Numbered from the stretch's first letter, positions 1 through 6,908 are shown. The stretch: 9,121 nt of DNA from an uncultured Bacillota bacterium (GCA_948466105.1 CAOJZR010000016.1:1-9121); one strand, 5' to 3'. Notes: generated from the sequence alone by a model not told the origin. Made by a program: numbers and translations.

Positions 1-131
1 CAACATCACTTTCAACAGGTGGTATTTGGTATATTGACCGCGTTGGTTATTTACGAACAATTGGTGCTGCTGCTAATGATTTTACTGGCATTCGTCCAGT
101 TATAACTGTCAATAAAGAAAGTATATTATAA
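1..131 (+). CDS. 3' end of an unidentified protein with a GIRPVI-type C-terminus
   Basis: The reading frame beginning at base 3 is open from the window edge to a TAA at 129-131 and gives 42 residues; the start lies outside the window. The other two forward frames are stopped within this stretch. The peptide contains GGIWYIDRVGY, then a small-residue stretch (GAAAND), then GIRPVITVNKESIL at the very end. A C-terminus of the form 'G-[IV]-RPVI-x-[IV]' is, from memory, common in large secreted or surface proteins of gut Bacilli (for example DUF6273-like proteins), but the piece is too short to assign a family. The gene is followed immediately by an intrinsic terminator, so it belongs to a separate upstream transcription unit. 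Confidence 0.6.
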   Translation, partial: TSLSTGGIWYIDRVGYLRTIGAAANDFTGIRPVITVNKESIL

Positions 132-168
132 AAAAAAGAAATAATTATTCCTAATTATTCTTTTTTTT
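131..168 (+). terminator. Intrinsic terminator after the upstream partial gene
   Basis: An A-rich left arm (131-147) pairs with a right arm ending in eight T residues (152-168) around the loop TTCC (148-151). AATAATTA (140-147) pairs with TAATTATT (152-159), A139 is bulged, G138 pairs with C160, and A131-137 can pair with the T-tract. It begins directly after the TAA stop at 129-131. The stem is almost pure A/T, so it is weak in GC terms, but the T-tract is convincing. The symmetry of A- and T-tracts means it could also work in the reverse direction. Confidence 0.75.
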
Positions 169-176
169 GATATAAT
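168..176 (+). promoter_or_regulatory. Extended -10 promoter of the rlmN operon
   Basis: TGATATAAT is a perfect extended -10 element (TG-N-TATAAT). No good -35 box is present: the region 17 bases upstream (148-153, TTCCTA) lies in the loop and stem of the preceding terminator. The expected start of transcription is near 183, only about 14 bases before the rlmN ATG at 197, so the SD (GGGTG, 185-189) lies almost at the 5' end of the mRNA. The same nonamer recurs in front of the XRE gene at 6978-6986. Confidence 0.7.
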
Positions 177-196
177 GTTATATAGGGTGTAAGAAT

Positions 197-1213
197 ATGA
201 ATATATACAATTTCACAAGAGAAGAGTTAGAAGCCTATTTTTTAAATTTAAATGATAAAAAGTTTAGAGCTACCCAAGTATATGAATGGCTGTATAAAAA
301 ACGAATAACAACTTTTGCAGACATGAACAATATAAATAAAGATATCAAAGAAAAAATTCAAAAGACGTTTAATATAGAAAAACTTACCATCATAAAAAAA
401 GAAGAAGATACACTAGTTGTTAAATACTTATTTGAATTAGCCGATAAAAATAAAGTTGAAGCTGTTTTAATGCGACATGATTATGGCAATTCCTTATGTG
501 TTTCAACCCAAGTTGGTTGTAATATGGGATGCCATTTTTGTGAAAGTGGGAGATTAAAAAAGCTTAGAAATCTTGAGACCTATGAAATGGTTCTACAAAT
601 AATACAAGTAGAAGAAGACTTGGCTTTAAGAATAAGTCATGTTGTATTAATGGGGATCGGAGAACCTTTTGATAATTATGATAATGTTATCAAATTTATA
701 GATATAATTAATGATAACAAAGGCATTGATATTGGTAGTCGACATATAACTGTTTCAACATGTGGAATTGTTCCTAAAATATTACAGTTTGCTGATTATG
801 ATAAACAAGTTAATTTAGCTATTTCACTTCATGCCCCTAATGATGAAATAAGAAATAAAATAATGAGTATAAATAAAGCTTATAGTATAAAAAAGATTAT
901 GGAAGCTGTTAAAATATATTTAAGTAAAACAAAGCGAAGAGTTACTTTTGAATATATTATGTTAAAAGATGTTAATGATAGTCTTGCGAATGCTTTAGAA
1001 CTTGCTAAATTATTAAAGGGTCTAAATTGTTATGTCAATTTAATCCCTTATAATGAGACAAGTCAGCTGGAATTTAAAAAAAGTACACAAGAAACTATTT
1101 TAAGCTTTTATGATACTTTAAAAAAGAATAATATTAATGTGACTATTAGAAAAGAATTTGGTAAAAAAGTAAGTGCTGCTTGTGGTCAATTAAGATCAAA
1201 TTGGAAAGAGTGA
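197..1213 (+). CDS. rlmN: Dual-specificity 23S rRNA A2503 / tRNA A37 C2-methyltransferase RlmN
   Basis: RlmN is a radical SAM enzyme that methylates carbon 2 of A2503 in 23S rRNA and of A37 in some tRNAs, by way of a methylated cysteine intermediate. The 338-residue protein has the usual family length. The radical SAM [4Fe-4S] motif C-x3-C-x2-C is at C108, C112 and C115. The SAM-contacting GEP motif is at 155-157. The two catalytic cysteines are visible: C101, seven residues before the cluster motif (matching E. coli Cys118), and C329 in ACGQL (matching the methyl-carrying Cys355). E88 fits the conserved Glu105. An N-terminal helical RNA-recognition domain covers about residues 1-90. ATG at 197 is chosen because GGGTG (185-189) is well spaced before it. 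It is the first gene of the prpC-prkC-rsgA-rpe-rnc run and ends four bases before prpC. The residues after the cluster motif (ESGRLKKLRNL) follow an RlmN pattern; I see no reason to call it the resistance enzyme Cfr. Confidence 0.96.
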   Translation: MNIYNFTREELEAYFLNLNDKKFRATQVYEWLYKKRITTFADMNNINKDIKEKIQKTFNIEKLTIIKKEEDTLVVKYLFELADKNKVEAVLMRHDYGNSLCVSTQVGCNMGCHFCESGRLKKLRNLETYEMVLQIIQVEEDLALRISHVVLMGIGEPFDNYDNVIKFIDIINDNKGIDIGSRHITVSTCGIVPKILQFADYDKQVNLAISLHAPNDEIRNKIMSINKAYSIKKIMEAVKIYLSKTKRRVTFEYIMLKDVNDSLANALELAKLLKGLNCYVNLIPYNETSQLEFKKSTQETILSFYDTLKKNNINVTIRKEFGKKVSAACGQLRSNWKE

Positions 1214-1217
1214 TAAT

Positions 1218-1952
1218 ATGGATTATGCATATCTAACAGATCCAGGTAAAGTAAGAGATCATAATGAAGATAGTGTGATAGTAGTAAAAAATAGTAATGG
1301 AGAATATTTACTTGCTGTGGCTGATGGAATGGGAGGACACAAAAATGGTGAAATTGCCTCATCAATTGCCATATCCCATTTAGGCAAAAGATTTGCTGAG
1401 ATAAGTAGTATTGGTTATAAAGATGATGCTATTAATTTCATCAAGGAAGTAGTAAGTGAAGCTAATTCTCAAATATATAAATATACAAGTGAGAATCCAG
1501 AAAGTATTGGTATGGGTACAACCCTTGTTTTAGCAGTAATGACAAAAAATTTCTTGTTATTTGGTAATATAGGTGATTCATCAGGTTATGTATTTAAAAA
1601 CAGTAAACTCCATAAGATAACAAGTGATCATACATTAGTTAATTTACTTGTAAAATCTGGTGAATTGACACCAGAAGAAGCCAAAGATCATCCACGCAAA
1701 AACGTTTTAATGAAAGCTTTAGGAGCTGCTAAAACAGTTGAAATGGATATTTTTGATGTAGAAGAACAAGTTGATGGGATTTTTCTTTGCAGTGATGGCT
1801 TAACAAATATGTTAGATGATGAACAAATTGCCAGAGTTTTAAGCGAGAGCAGTAGTCTTGATGCTAAATTAGAAAAATTGATTTATAAAAGTAATAATCG
1901 TGGTGGAACAGATAATATCTCCATTGCATATTTAACCAGAAGAGGTGAGTAG
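1218..1952 (+). CDS. prpC: PP2C-family Ser/Thr protein phosphatase PrpC (Stp)
   Basis: This is a metal-dependent cytosolic phosphatase that reverses phosphorylation by the PASTA kinase encoded next. The 244-residue protein is full length for bacterial PrpC/Stp. PP2C motifs appear in order: RDHNEDS (13-19, with D18), ADGMGGH (35-41, metal ligand D36 and G37), GDS (119-121, D120), HPRKNVLMKALG (158-169, flap region), CSDGLTNML (191-199, metal ligand D193) and GGTDNIS (229-235, D232). All metal-binding aspartates are present. The usual GDSRxY motif reads GDSSGY here, so the Arg is replaced by Ser122. The ATG follows the rlmN stop by four bases. Its SD is weak (GAGTGAT, overlapping the end of rlmN), so translation is probably coupled. 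Only two bases separate its stop from the prkC start, the standard phosphatase-kinase arrangement. Confidence 0.96.
   Translation: MDYAYLTDPGKVRDHNEDSVIVVKNSNGEYLLAVADGMGGHKNGEIASSIAISHLGKRFAEISSIGYKDDAINFIKEVVSEANSQIYKYTSENPESIGMGTTLVLAVMTKNFLLFGNIGDSSGYVFKNSKLHKITSDHTLVNLLVKSGELTPEEAKDHPRKNVLMKALGAAKTVEMDIFDVEEQVDGIFLCSDGLTNMLDDEQIARVLSESSSLDAKLEKLIYKSNNRGGTDNISIAYLTRRGE
1943..1949 (+). promoter_or_regulatory. Ribosome binding site supporting the GTG start of prkC
   Basis: AGGTGAG lies inside the last codons of prpC, five bases before the GTG at 1955. It complements the 16S anti-SD sequence well and picks this GTG as the start. The next in-frame Met (M23, inside the kinase glycine loop) would destroy the kinase fold. 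Confidence 0.75.
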
Positions 1953-1954
1953 TT

Positions 1955-3736
1955 GTGATAATAAAAGGTCAAAAAATAAATGATAGATATGAGATAATTA
2001 GAACAATTGGTGAGGGAGGCATGGCCAATGTCTACCTAGCTTATGATACGATTTTAAATCGAAATGTGGCAGTTAAAATACTTCGTGGTGATTTAGCAGA
2101 TGATGAGAAGTTTGTGCGCCGTTTTCAAAGAGAAGCCATATCATCGAGTAGTTTAGCTCATCCTAATATTGTTGAAATGTATGATGTTGGGGAAGATGAT
2201 GGAAAATACTATATTGTTATGGAGTATATTGATGGCAAAACTTTAAAAAGTCTTATTAAAAAGCGTGGCGCTTTAACCTTACCTGAAGTAATTGATATTA
2301 TGTTACAAGTAACATCTGCTATTATGTGTGCACATGATAGTTATATTATTCATCGTGATATAAAGCCGCAAAATATTATGATTTTAGAGGATGGGCGTCT
2401 TAAAATAACCGATTTTGGAATTGCTATGGCTTTAAATAGCAATGAACTAACCCAAACTAATTCTGTCATGGGTTCAGTTCATTATTTGCCACCTGAACAG
2501 GCAAGTGGCTCAGGTTCAACAATAAAAAGCGATATCTATTCTTTAGGTATCCTTATGTATGAATTACTTACAGGTAAAGTACCATTTAAAGGTGATAGTG
2601 CAGTTGAAATAGCTATTAAACAAATGAAAGATCCTATCCCTAGTGTTTGTAAAAAGAATGAAGAAATACCTCAAAGTGTTGAAAATATTATTTTAAAAGC
2701 TTGTGCTAAAAATCCGCGTAATCGTTATGAAAATGTTGGTGAGATGCATGAAGATATTAAACATTGCTTAGATGCAGAAAATATGAATATGCAAAGAATA
2801 ACATATCTTTATCCAGAACATGATTTGGAAGAAACTAAAATTATGCCTAAGATAGATGAAAAAACTATAAATAAAGAGACTAAAGAAAAAACAGCTACAA
2901 CAAGCAAAGATAAAAAACTTAATATCGCTTTAATTAGCATTTTATCTTTGTTAGGCGTGGTTATTGTTGGTTTTGTTATTTTCTTTTTATTAACATTTGG
3001 TTCTTCAAATAAAGAAAAAGATACCAAAGTACCTAATGTTTCTGGCTATACCCAAGAACAAGCTGATACAATACTTAGAGAAGCTAAATTGAACGTAGAG
3101 GCTGAAGTTGAATATCAGCCAAGTGAAGAAATCGCTGAAGGCCTTGTTATTTCAACTAATCCTGAAGCTAATCGAACGGTTAGTATTAATACAACTGTTA
3201 AATTAATTGTCTCTAGTGGTAGTGAATCATTTGAGTTAGAAGATTATGCTTCTAAAGCTGATAAAAAGTATGATTATGTTGAACAAATACTTAAAAGTAA
3301 AGGCTTAATAGTTACGTATGACGAAATAGAAGTCGAAGATCGAAGCAAACAGAAAAAAAATATTGTTGTTAAACAAAGTATTGAACCAGGTACAAAAGTT
3401 AAAGCAGGAGATACCATCATTTTATATATTCCAATTATAACTTATCCTGATTTTACAGATGGAAATTGGACTGTTACCCAAGTTGAAGATTTCTGTGCAG
3501 AAAATGGAGTGGAAGTAGTAGTCGAAGAAAAGATAAGTGATAAACCAGAAGGAACAATTATTGAACAAAACCGTAAAGATGGGGTTAAAGTGATTGCTAA
3601 TACAACCTTAAAAATATATATTGCTAAAAAGAAGCCTGTTCAACCACCTGTAGATAAAGAAGATAATGATGATGAAACTCCAACCAAACCTGGTGATGGT
3701 ACTAATAAACCAGAAGAAGGTAATACAAACGAATAA
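1955..3736 (+). CDS. prkC: PASTA-domain Ser/Thr protein kinase PrkC (StkP/PknB type)
   Basis: This is a membrane-anchored Hanks-type kinase. The family senses peptidoglycan fragments or lipid II outside the cell and phosphorylates division, wall-synthesis and translation proteins inside. The kinase domain (about 10-272) has the glycine loop GEGGMANVY (19-27), K41 in VAVK, E60, the catalytic HRDIKPQN (133-140, D135), DFG (153-155), an activation loop with T166, T168 and S170 as likely autophosphorylation sites, and PPE (179-181) in place of APE. A basic juxtamembrane stretch precedes one transmembrane helix (about 324-348). Outside are three PASTA repeats (about 356-420, 425-493, 497-557), followed by a Pro/Asp/Glu/Thr-rich tail (560-593). 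At 593 residues it is in the normal range. The start is GTG. The stop TAA shares one base with the ATG of rsgA. Its pairing with prpC supports the assignment. Confidence 0.97.
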   Translation: MIIKGQKINDRYEIIRTIGEGGMANVYLAYDTILNRNVAVKILRGDLADDEKFVRRFQREAISSSSLAHPNIVEMYDVGEDDGKYYIVMEYIDGKTLKSLIKKRGALTLPEVIDIMLQVTSAIMCAHDSYIIHRDIKPQNIMILEDGRLKITDFGIAMALNSNELTQTNSVMGSVHYLPPEQASGSGSTIKSDIYSLGILMYELLTGKVPFKGDSAVEIAIKQMKDPIPSVCKKNEEIPQSVENIILKACAKNPRNRYENVGEMHEDIKHCLDAENMNMQRITYLYPEHDLEETKIMPKIDEKTINKETKEKTATTSKDKKLNIALISILSLLGVVIVGFVIFFLLTFGSSNKEKDTKVPNVSGYTQEQADTILREAKLNVEAEVEYQPSEEIAEGLVISTNPEANRTVSINTTVKLIVSSGSESFELEDYASKADKKYDYVEQILKSKGLIVTYDEIEVEDRSKQKKNIVVKQSIEPGTKVKAGDTIILYIPIITYPDFTDGNWTVTQVEDFCAENGVEVVVEEKISDKPEGTIIEQNRKDGVKVIANTTLKIYIAKKKPVQPPVDKEDNDDETPTKPGDGTNKPEEGNTNE

Positions 3737-4560
3737 TGACAGGCCGTATAATAAAAACAATTAGTAATGAATATACAGTTTTGGTTGATGATAAAGAATA
3801 TAAGTGTAAAGCTAGAGGTGTGTTTAAAAATCAAAATATCACACCTTTAGCTGGTGATATAGTTGATATTACAGATGATTTAGTAATTAATAATATCCAT
3901 AAAAGAAAAAATGAATTAATCCGTCCAAGCATCAGCAATGTTGATCAGGCTTTTATTATAACAAGTGTAAAAGCGCCAAAATTCCTAACTGATTTATTAG
4001 ATAAGTTATTAGTAGTTTTAGAATTTAATAATATTAAGCCTATTATTTGTTTTACTAAACTTGATTTACTAAACAAAGAAGAGTTAGATGTGATAAATAA
4101 ATATATTAATTATTATAAACAATTGTATGATGTTTATAATAACCAAGAAATTGATGAGGTTAAAAACTGTTTTAAAGATAAGGTAACTGTTCTAACTGGT
4201 CAAAGTGGAGCGGGTAAATCCACTTTATTAAATAAATTAGATGATAAATTAAATATAAAAACAGGTGCTATTTCTTTAAAATTAGATAGAGGTAAAAATA
4301 CCACTACATGTGTTAGCTTACTTTCACTTTGTGATGGTTTAATAGCTGATACCCCTGGTTTTACAGCTTTATCACTAAATACTTTATCTAAAACAGCTAT
4401 TCGTGATAATTTCAAAGAATTTAACCTATATAAAGAAAATTGTGAATATCGTGACTGTATGCATGATAAAGAAACCAATTGTGAAATAAAAAGACGCGTT
4501 GAAACAGGTGAAATATTAACTACTAGATATTATAATTATTTGAATTTTATAAAGAATTAG
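3736..4560 (+). CDS. rsgA: Ribosome small-subunit-dependent GTPase RsgA (YloQ/CpgA)
   Basis: RsgA is a circularly permuted GTPase that acts as a late checkpoint in 30S subunit maturation. An N-terminal OB-fold (about 1-70) starts MTGRIIKTIS, which resembles known RsgA starts. The permuted G motifs follow: G4 TKLD (107-110), G1 P-loop GQSGAGKS (155-162), switch I GKNTTT (186-191) and G3 DTPG (205-208). A C-terminal zinc motif is formed by C236, C241, H243 and C249. At 274 residues it is somewhat shorter than the B. subtilis protein (about 300). Two deviations are visible: the G5 region before the P-loop lacks a recognisable SSA/SAK-like motif, and switch I has Asn188 where GRHTT-type proteins have His. 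The ATG overlaps the prkC stop (TAATG) and no SD lies at a good distance (the nearest, AAGG, ends about 15 bases upstream), so translation probably depends on reinitiation after prkC. Confidence 0.95.
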   Translation: MTGRIIKTISNEYTVLVDDKEYKCKARGVFKNQNITPLAGDIVDITDDLVINNIHKRKNELIRPSISNVDQAFIITSVKAPKFLTDLLDKLLVVLEFNNIKPIICFTKLDLLNKEELDVINKYINYYKQLYDVYNNQEIDEVKNCFKDKVTVLTGQSGAGKSTLLNKLDDKLNIKTGAISLKLDRGKNTTTCVSLLSLCDGLIADTPGFTALSLNTLSKTAIRDNFKEFNLYKENCEYRDCMHDKETNCEIKRRVETGEILTTRYYNYLNFIKN

Positions 4561-4570
4561 GGGTGAATTT

Positions 4571-5209
4571 ATGAAAATTTCGGCTTCCCTGTTAGCTATA
4601 AGAAATAATATAGTAGAAGAAGTAAAGAAATTAGAAAAAGAAAATATTCCTTTTTTTCATCTAGATATAATGGATGGAAAATTTGTCAAAAATAAGACAT
4701 GGACAGTAAGAGAATTAGCAACTATTTTAGACGGAACAACCAAAATAAGAGATATGCATCTAATGGTTAAAGACGTGTGTAAGTATGTTGATGAGTATTT
4801 GTGCTTAAAACCACGAATTATAACGTTTCATCTAGAAGCCGTTGATGATATTGAGAAAACGATTAATTATATAAAAAAATATAATATTAAAGTAGGGATA
4901 GCACTTAATCCTGAAACAAATCTTGATTTGTTATTACCATATTTAAAAAAAATCGACCTTGTTTTAGTTATGACAGTTGAACCAGGTGCAAGTGGCAAAC
5001 CATTTATAAAACGAGCAGCTAATAAAATAAATGAGCTAAAAGTTTTAAGAGACTATAATAAGTATCACTATTTAATTGAAGTAGATGGTGGGCTTAACCC
5101 TAAAACCATTAGTTATGTAAAAAAGGCTGATATTTTTGTTGTTGGTTCCTACCTTATGAATACAGATAATTATCAAAAAAATATTGAGAATCTAGAAAAG
5201 GTGATATAA
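4571..5209 (+). CDS. rpe: Ribulose-phosphate 3-epimerase family protein (probable Rpe)
   Basis: The family interconverts ribulose 5-phosphate and xylulose 5-phosphate in the pentose phosphate pathway, using a TIM barrel with a divalent metal. All four expected metal ligands are visible: H30 and D32 in FHLDIMDG, H63 in MHLMV, and D172 in VDGGL. D32 and D172 also act as the catalytic acid/base pair. Phosphate-binding segments are VDGGLNP (171-177) and VGS (191-193). Several signatures are unusual: ISASLL instead of APSIL at the N-terminus, FVKNKTW instead of FVPN(I/L)TFG, and VEPGASGKPF instead of NPGFGGQ-F. Length (212) is normal. The SD AGGGGTG (4559-4565) overlaps the rsgA stop and sits five bases before the ATG. 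Position after rsgA matches the Bacillus order and favours Rpe. A related hexulose- or allulose-phosphate epimerase cannot be excluded from sequence alone. Confidence 0.87.
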   Translation: MKISASLLAIRNNIVEEVKKLEKENIPFFHLDIMDGKFVKNKTWTVRELATILDGTTKIRDMHLMVKDVCKYVDEYLCLKPRIITFHLEAVDDIEKTINYIKKYNIKVGIALNPETNLDLLLPYLKKIDLVLVMTVEPGASGKPFIKRAANKINELKVLRDYNKYHYLIEVDGGLNPKTISYVKKADIFVVGSYLMNTDNYQKNIENLEKVI

Positions 5210-5871
5210 TGCAACTATTAGATGATTTAAATATTAAAGTCAATAATGAAAAACTTTATATAAATGCCCTTACTCATACATCATATGCTAATGAAAATAA
5301 TACCAAAAGTTATGAGCGATTAGAGTACTTAGGTGATGCAGTATTAGAACTTATTATAAGTGAATATTTATATAAAAATACAGAACATCATGAAGGTGAA
5401 ATGACCAAACTTCGAAGTCATTATGTTTGTGAAAATGCTTTGTATGAATATTCACTTAGATTACATCTAAATGATTACCTTTTACTTGGTAAAGGCGAAT
5501 ATGAAAGTGGTGGTAAATATCGCAAAGCAATTGTTGCAGATATATTTGAAGCTTTCATTGGAGCTATGTTTTTAGATCTTGGAATTGAAGAAGTAAAGGC
5601 ATTTATTTATAAACATATTATTCCTTTAATTGAAAGACATGAAATAGATTTTTTTAGTGATTATAAATCTATTTTACAAGAATATGTGCAAACTGATAAA
5701 AGAAGTTTAGAATATGTTTTGATAGATGAAAGTGGTCCTTCCCATGATAAACGTTTTACAATTGATGTTAAAATAGATGAAATTACATATGGTCGTGGGA
5801 TTGCACATAGTAAAAAAGAGGCTGAGCAGTTAGCTGCAAAAGATGCCTTAAAAAAAGCACAAAATATTTAA
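5209..5871 (+). CDS. rnc: Ribonuclease III
   Basis: RNase III is an Mg2+-dependent endonuclease that cuts double-stranded RNA, processing the 30S rRNA precursor and various mRNAs, and acting as a dimer in the cytosol. The N-terminal nuclease domain (about 1-145) carries the family signature ERLEYLGDAVLEL (36-48). Catalytic and metal-binding acids E36, E39, D43, D111 and E114 line up with E. coli E38, E41, D45, D114 and E117. The C-terminal double-stranded RNA-binding domain covers about 151-217 and ends with the expected basic and Ala-rich helix (SKKEAEQLAAKDALKKA). The 220 residues are a little short for the family but lack nothing obvious. The ATG overlaps the rpe stop (TAATG), with SD AGGTG at 5199-5203. 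In B. subtilis rnc lies elsewhere, between acpP and smc; here it ends the rlmN operon. No terminator is apparent after it. Confidence 0.96.
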   Translation: MQLLDDLNIKVNNEKLYINALTHTSYANENNTKSYERLEYLGDAVLELIISEYLYKNTEHHEGEMTKLRSHYVCENALYEYSLRLHLNDYLLLGKGEYESGGKYRKAIVADIFEAFIGAMFLDLGIEEVKAFIYKHIIPLIERHEIDFFSDYKSILQEYVQTDKRSLEYVLIDESGPSHDKRFTIDVKIDEITYGRGIAHSKKEAEQLAAKDALKKAQNI

Positions 5872-5882
5872 ACAAAAAAGAG

Positions 5883-5911
5883 TTGTCAAAAAATTAAAAA
5901 CATAGTACAAT
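5883..5911 (+). promoter_or_regulatory. Sigma-A promoter of the yebC-family gene
   Basis: TTGTCA (5883-5888) and TACAAT (5906-5911) are separated by exactly 17 bases; each differs from consensus at one position. Transcription would start near 5918, giving a leader of about 15 bases with the SD GAGGG at 5923-5927. No hairpin terminator is visible between the rnc stop (5871) and this promoter, so read-through from the upstream operon may also feed the gene. Confidence 0.8.
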
Positions 5912-5932
5912 AAATACAGAAAGAGGGATTAT

Positions 5933-6649
5933 ATGGGAAGAGCTTATGAAGTTAGAAAAGCAAGTATTCAAAAAACAGGTGCTGCTAAAGCGAAACTTTA
6001 TTCTATGTATGCTCGTGAGATATATCAAAGTGCTAAAACAGGTGGAGTTAGTACAGATAGTAATTTAACTTTAAAGCACCTAGTTGAACGTGCTAAAAAA
6101 GAACAGGTTCCATCAGACATTATAAAACGAGCAATAGACAAAGTAAGTAGTGGCGTTTTAGAAAATTACACAAGTGTTCGTTATGAGGCTTTTGGACCTG
6201 GAGGTGCAACATTAATAATTGAAGGATTAACTGATAATGTTAATCGTATTTTAAGTGATATTCGTACTGCCTTAAATAAAACAGGAGGAAAATTAGGTAA
6301 TAATGGTAGTGTTAGTTATAACTATGATAATTTAGCTATTTTAAGTTTTAAAGGAACTGATGTAGAAGCAGTAATTGATGCCTTAATTGAAAAGGATATT
6401 GAAGTTATTGATGTAGAAGAAGATGATGGAAATATCGTTGTTTATGGCTTACCTAATAGTCTATATCAAATGAAAGAAGTGCTTTTAAACAAATATTCTG
6501 ATATTAATTTTGATATTGAAGAAATAACAATGCTCCCAAAAGAAAAAATCACCTTAAGTGGTGATGATTTAAGTAATTTTACCAAAATGTTATCAATGCT
6601 TGAAGAATCAGAAGATATCCAAAATATATATCATAATGTTAATTTATGA
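5933..6649 (+). CDS. YebC/PmpR/TACO1-family protein
   Basis: This is a full-length (238 residues) member of the YebC family. Members were first annotated as transcription regulators; more recent work links them to translation, including relief of ribosome stalling at proline-rich stretches. The protein begins MGRAYEVRKAS and has the family core: a helical N-terminal domain (about 1-75) with SNLTLKHLVERAKKEQVP (43-60), then FGPGG (87-91), LTDNVNR (99-105), NKTGGKLGNNGSVSYNYD (115-132) and a C-terminal alpha/beta part rich in acidic residues. Whether it belongs to the YebC or the YebC2/YeeI subfamily cannot be settled without an alignment. SD GAGGG lies five bases before the ATG, and it has its own near-consensus promoter. 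Its last six bases overlap the end of the convergent XRE gene, with no terminator between them. Confidence 0.93.
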   Translation: MGRAYEVRKASIQKTGAAKAKLYSMYAREIYQSAKTGGVSTDSNLTLKHLVERAKKEQVPSDIIKRAIDKVSSGVLENYTSVRYEAFGPGGATLIIEGLTDNVNRILSDIRTALNKTGGKLGNNGSVSYNYDNLAILSFKGTDVEAVIDALIEKDIEVIDVEEDDGNIVVYGLPNSLYQMKEVLLNKYSDINFDIEEITMLPKEKITLSGDDLSNFTKMLSMLEESEDIQNIYHNVNL

Positions 6650-6883
6650 TTCTAATTTAAATAATGTATCTAATCCAACATTTAAAACTTTTGATATTTT
6701 AAGCATTGTGGTAAGTGATACATTTTTAAATTCTTTACCCGATTCTATTTGTTTAATATAAGAAATACTAAGATCAGCTGCTTCAGCAAGTTGTTCTTGA
6801 GTAAAACCTAAACGTTTACGATAATATCTAATATTATTACTTAAAACTGTATACTGCGTGAATAAATCTTTGTTACCTAACAT
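6644..6883 (-). CDS. Small XRE-family helix-turn-helix regulator (minus strand)
   Basis: This is a 79-residue protein that is essentially one HTH_3 (Cro/CI-type) DNA-binding domain. The fold spans about residues 18-76: helix 1 NNIRYYRKRLG, then FTQEQLAEAADLS and SISYIKQIESGK as the helix-turn-helix pair, then LTTMLKISKVLNV and LDTLF as the closing helices. Such proteins normally bind as dimers to inverted repeats. On the minus strand an excellent SD, AGGAGA (6891-6896), lies seven bases before the ATG (6883-6881), which fixes the start. The gene converges on yebC (six-base tail overlap) and diverges from the XRE gene at 7007. No effector domain, toxin or phage gene is attached. Its target is unknown; self-regulation and control of the neighbouring XRE gene are the simplest guesses. 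Confidence 0.88.
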   Translation of the reverse strand: MLGNKDLFTQYTVLSNNIRYYRKRLGFTQEQLAEAADLSISYIKQIESGKEFKNVSLTTMLKISKVLNVGLDTLFKLES

Positions 6884-6908
6884 AATTCTTTCTCCTAACT
6901 GGTAAATA

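Noticed and set aside
1211..1216. TGA stops quickly followed by another stop (rlmN TGA-TAA; yebC TGA-TTC-TAA) as a sign of TGA read as Trp
   Set aside because: Trp is encoded by TGG in the genes examined and there is no internal TGA in any core gene, so the standard code explains the window better.
2809..3027. Minus-strand 72-residue open frame opposite prkC
   Set aside because: It lies fully inside the well-supported kinase gene, opposite its transmembrane segment, which creates a false hydrophobic peptide; no family resemblance.
3351..3360. A8 run inside the second PASTA repeat as a programmed frameshift or phase-variable site
   Set aside because: Runs of eight A residues also occur in rpe (about 4944-4951) and near the end of the window in dnaI; they are expected in AT-rich Lys/Asn-coding DNA and the prkC frame is intact.
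3640..3834. Minus-strand 64-residue open frame across the prkC/rsgA junction
   Set aside because: It is antisense to the Pro/Asp/Glu/Thr tail of PrkC and the start of RsgA; the Ser/Gly/Val-rich translation is a by-product of that composition.
4200..4478. Minus-strand 92-residue open frame inside rsgA
   Set aside because: It lies opposite the P-loop, switch and zinc motifs of RsgA, which are clearly the coding frame; no domain is recognisable.
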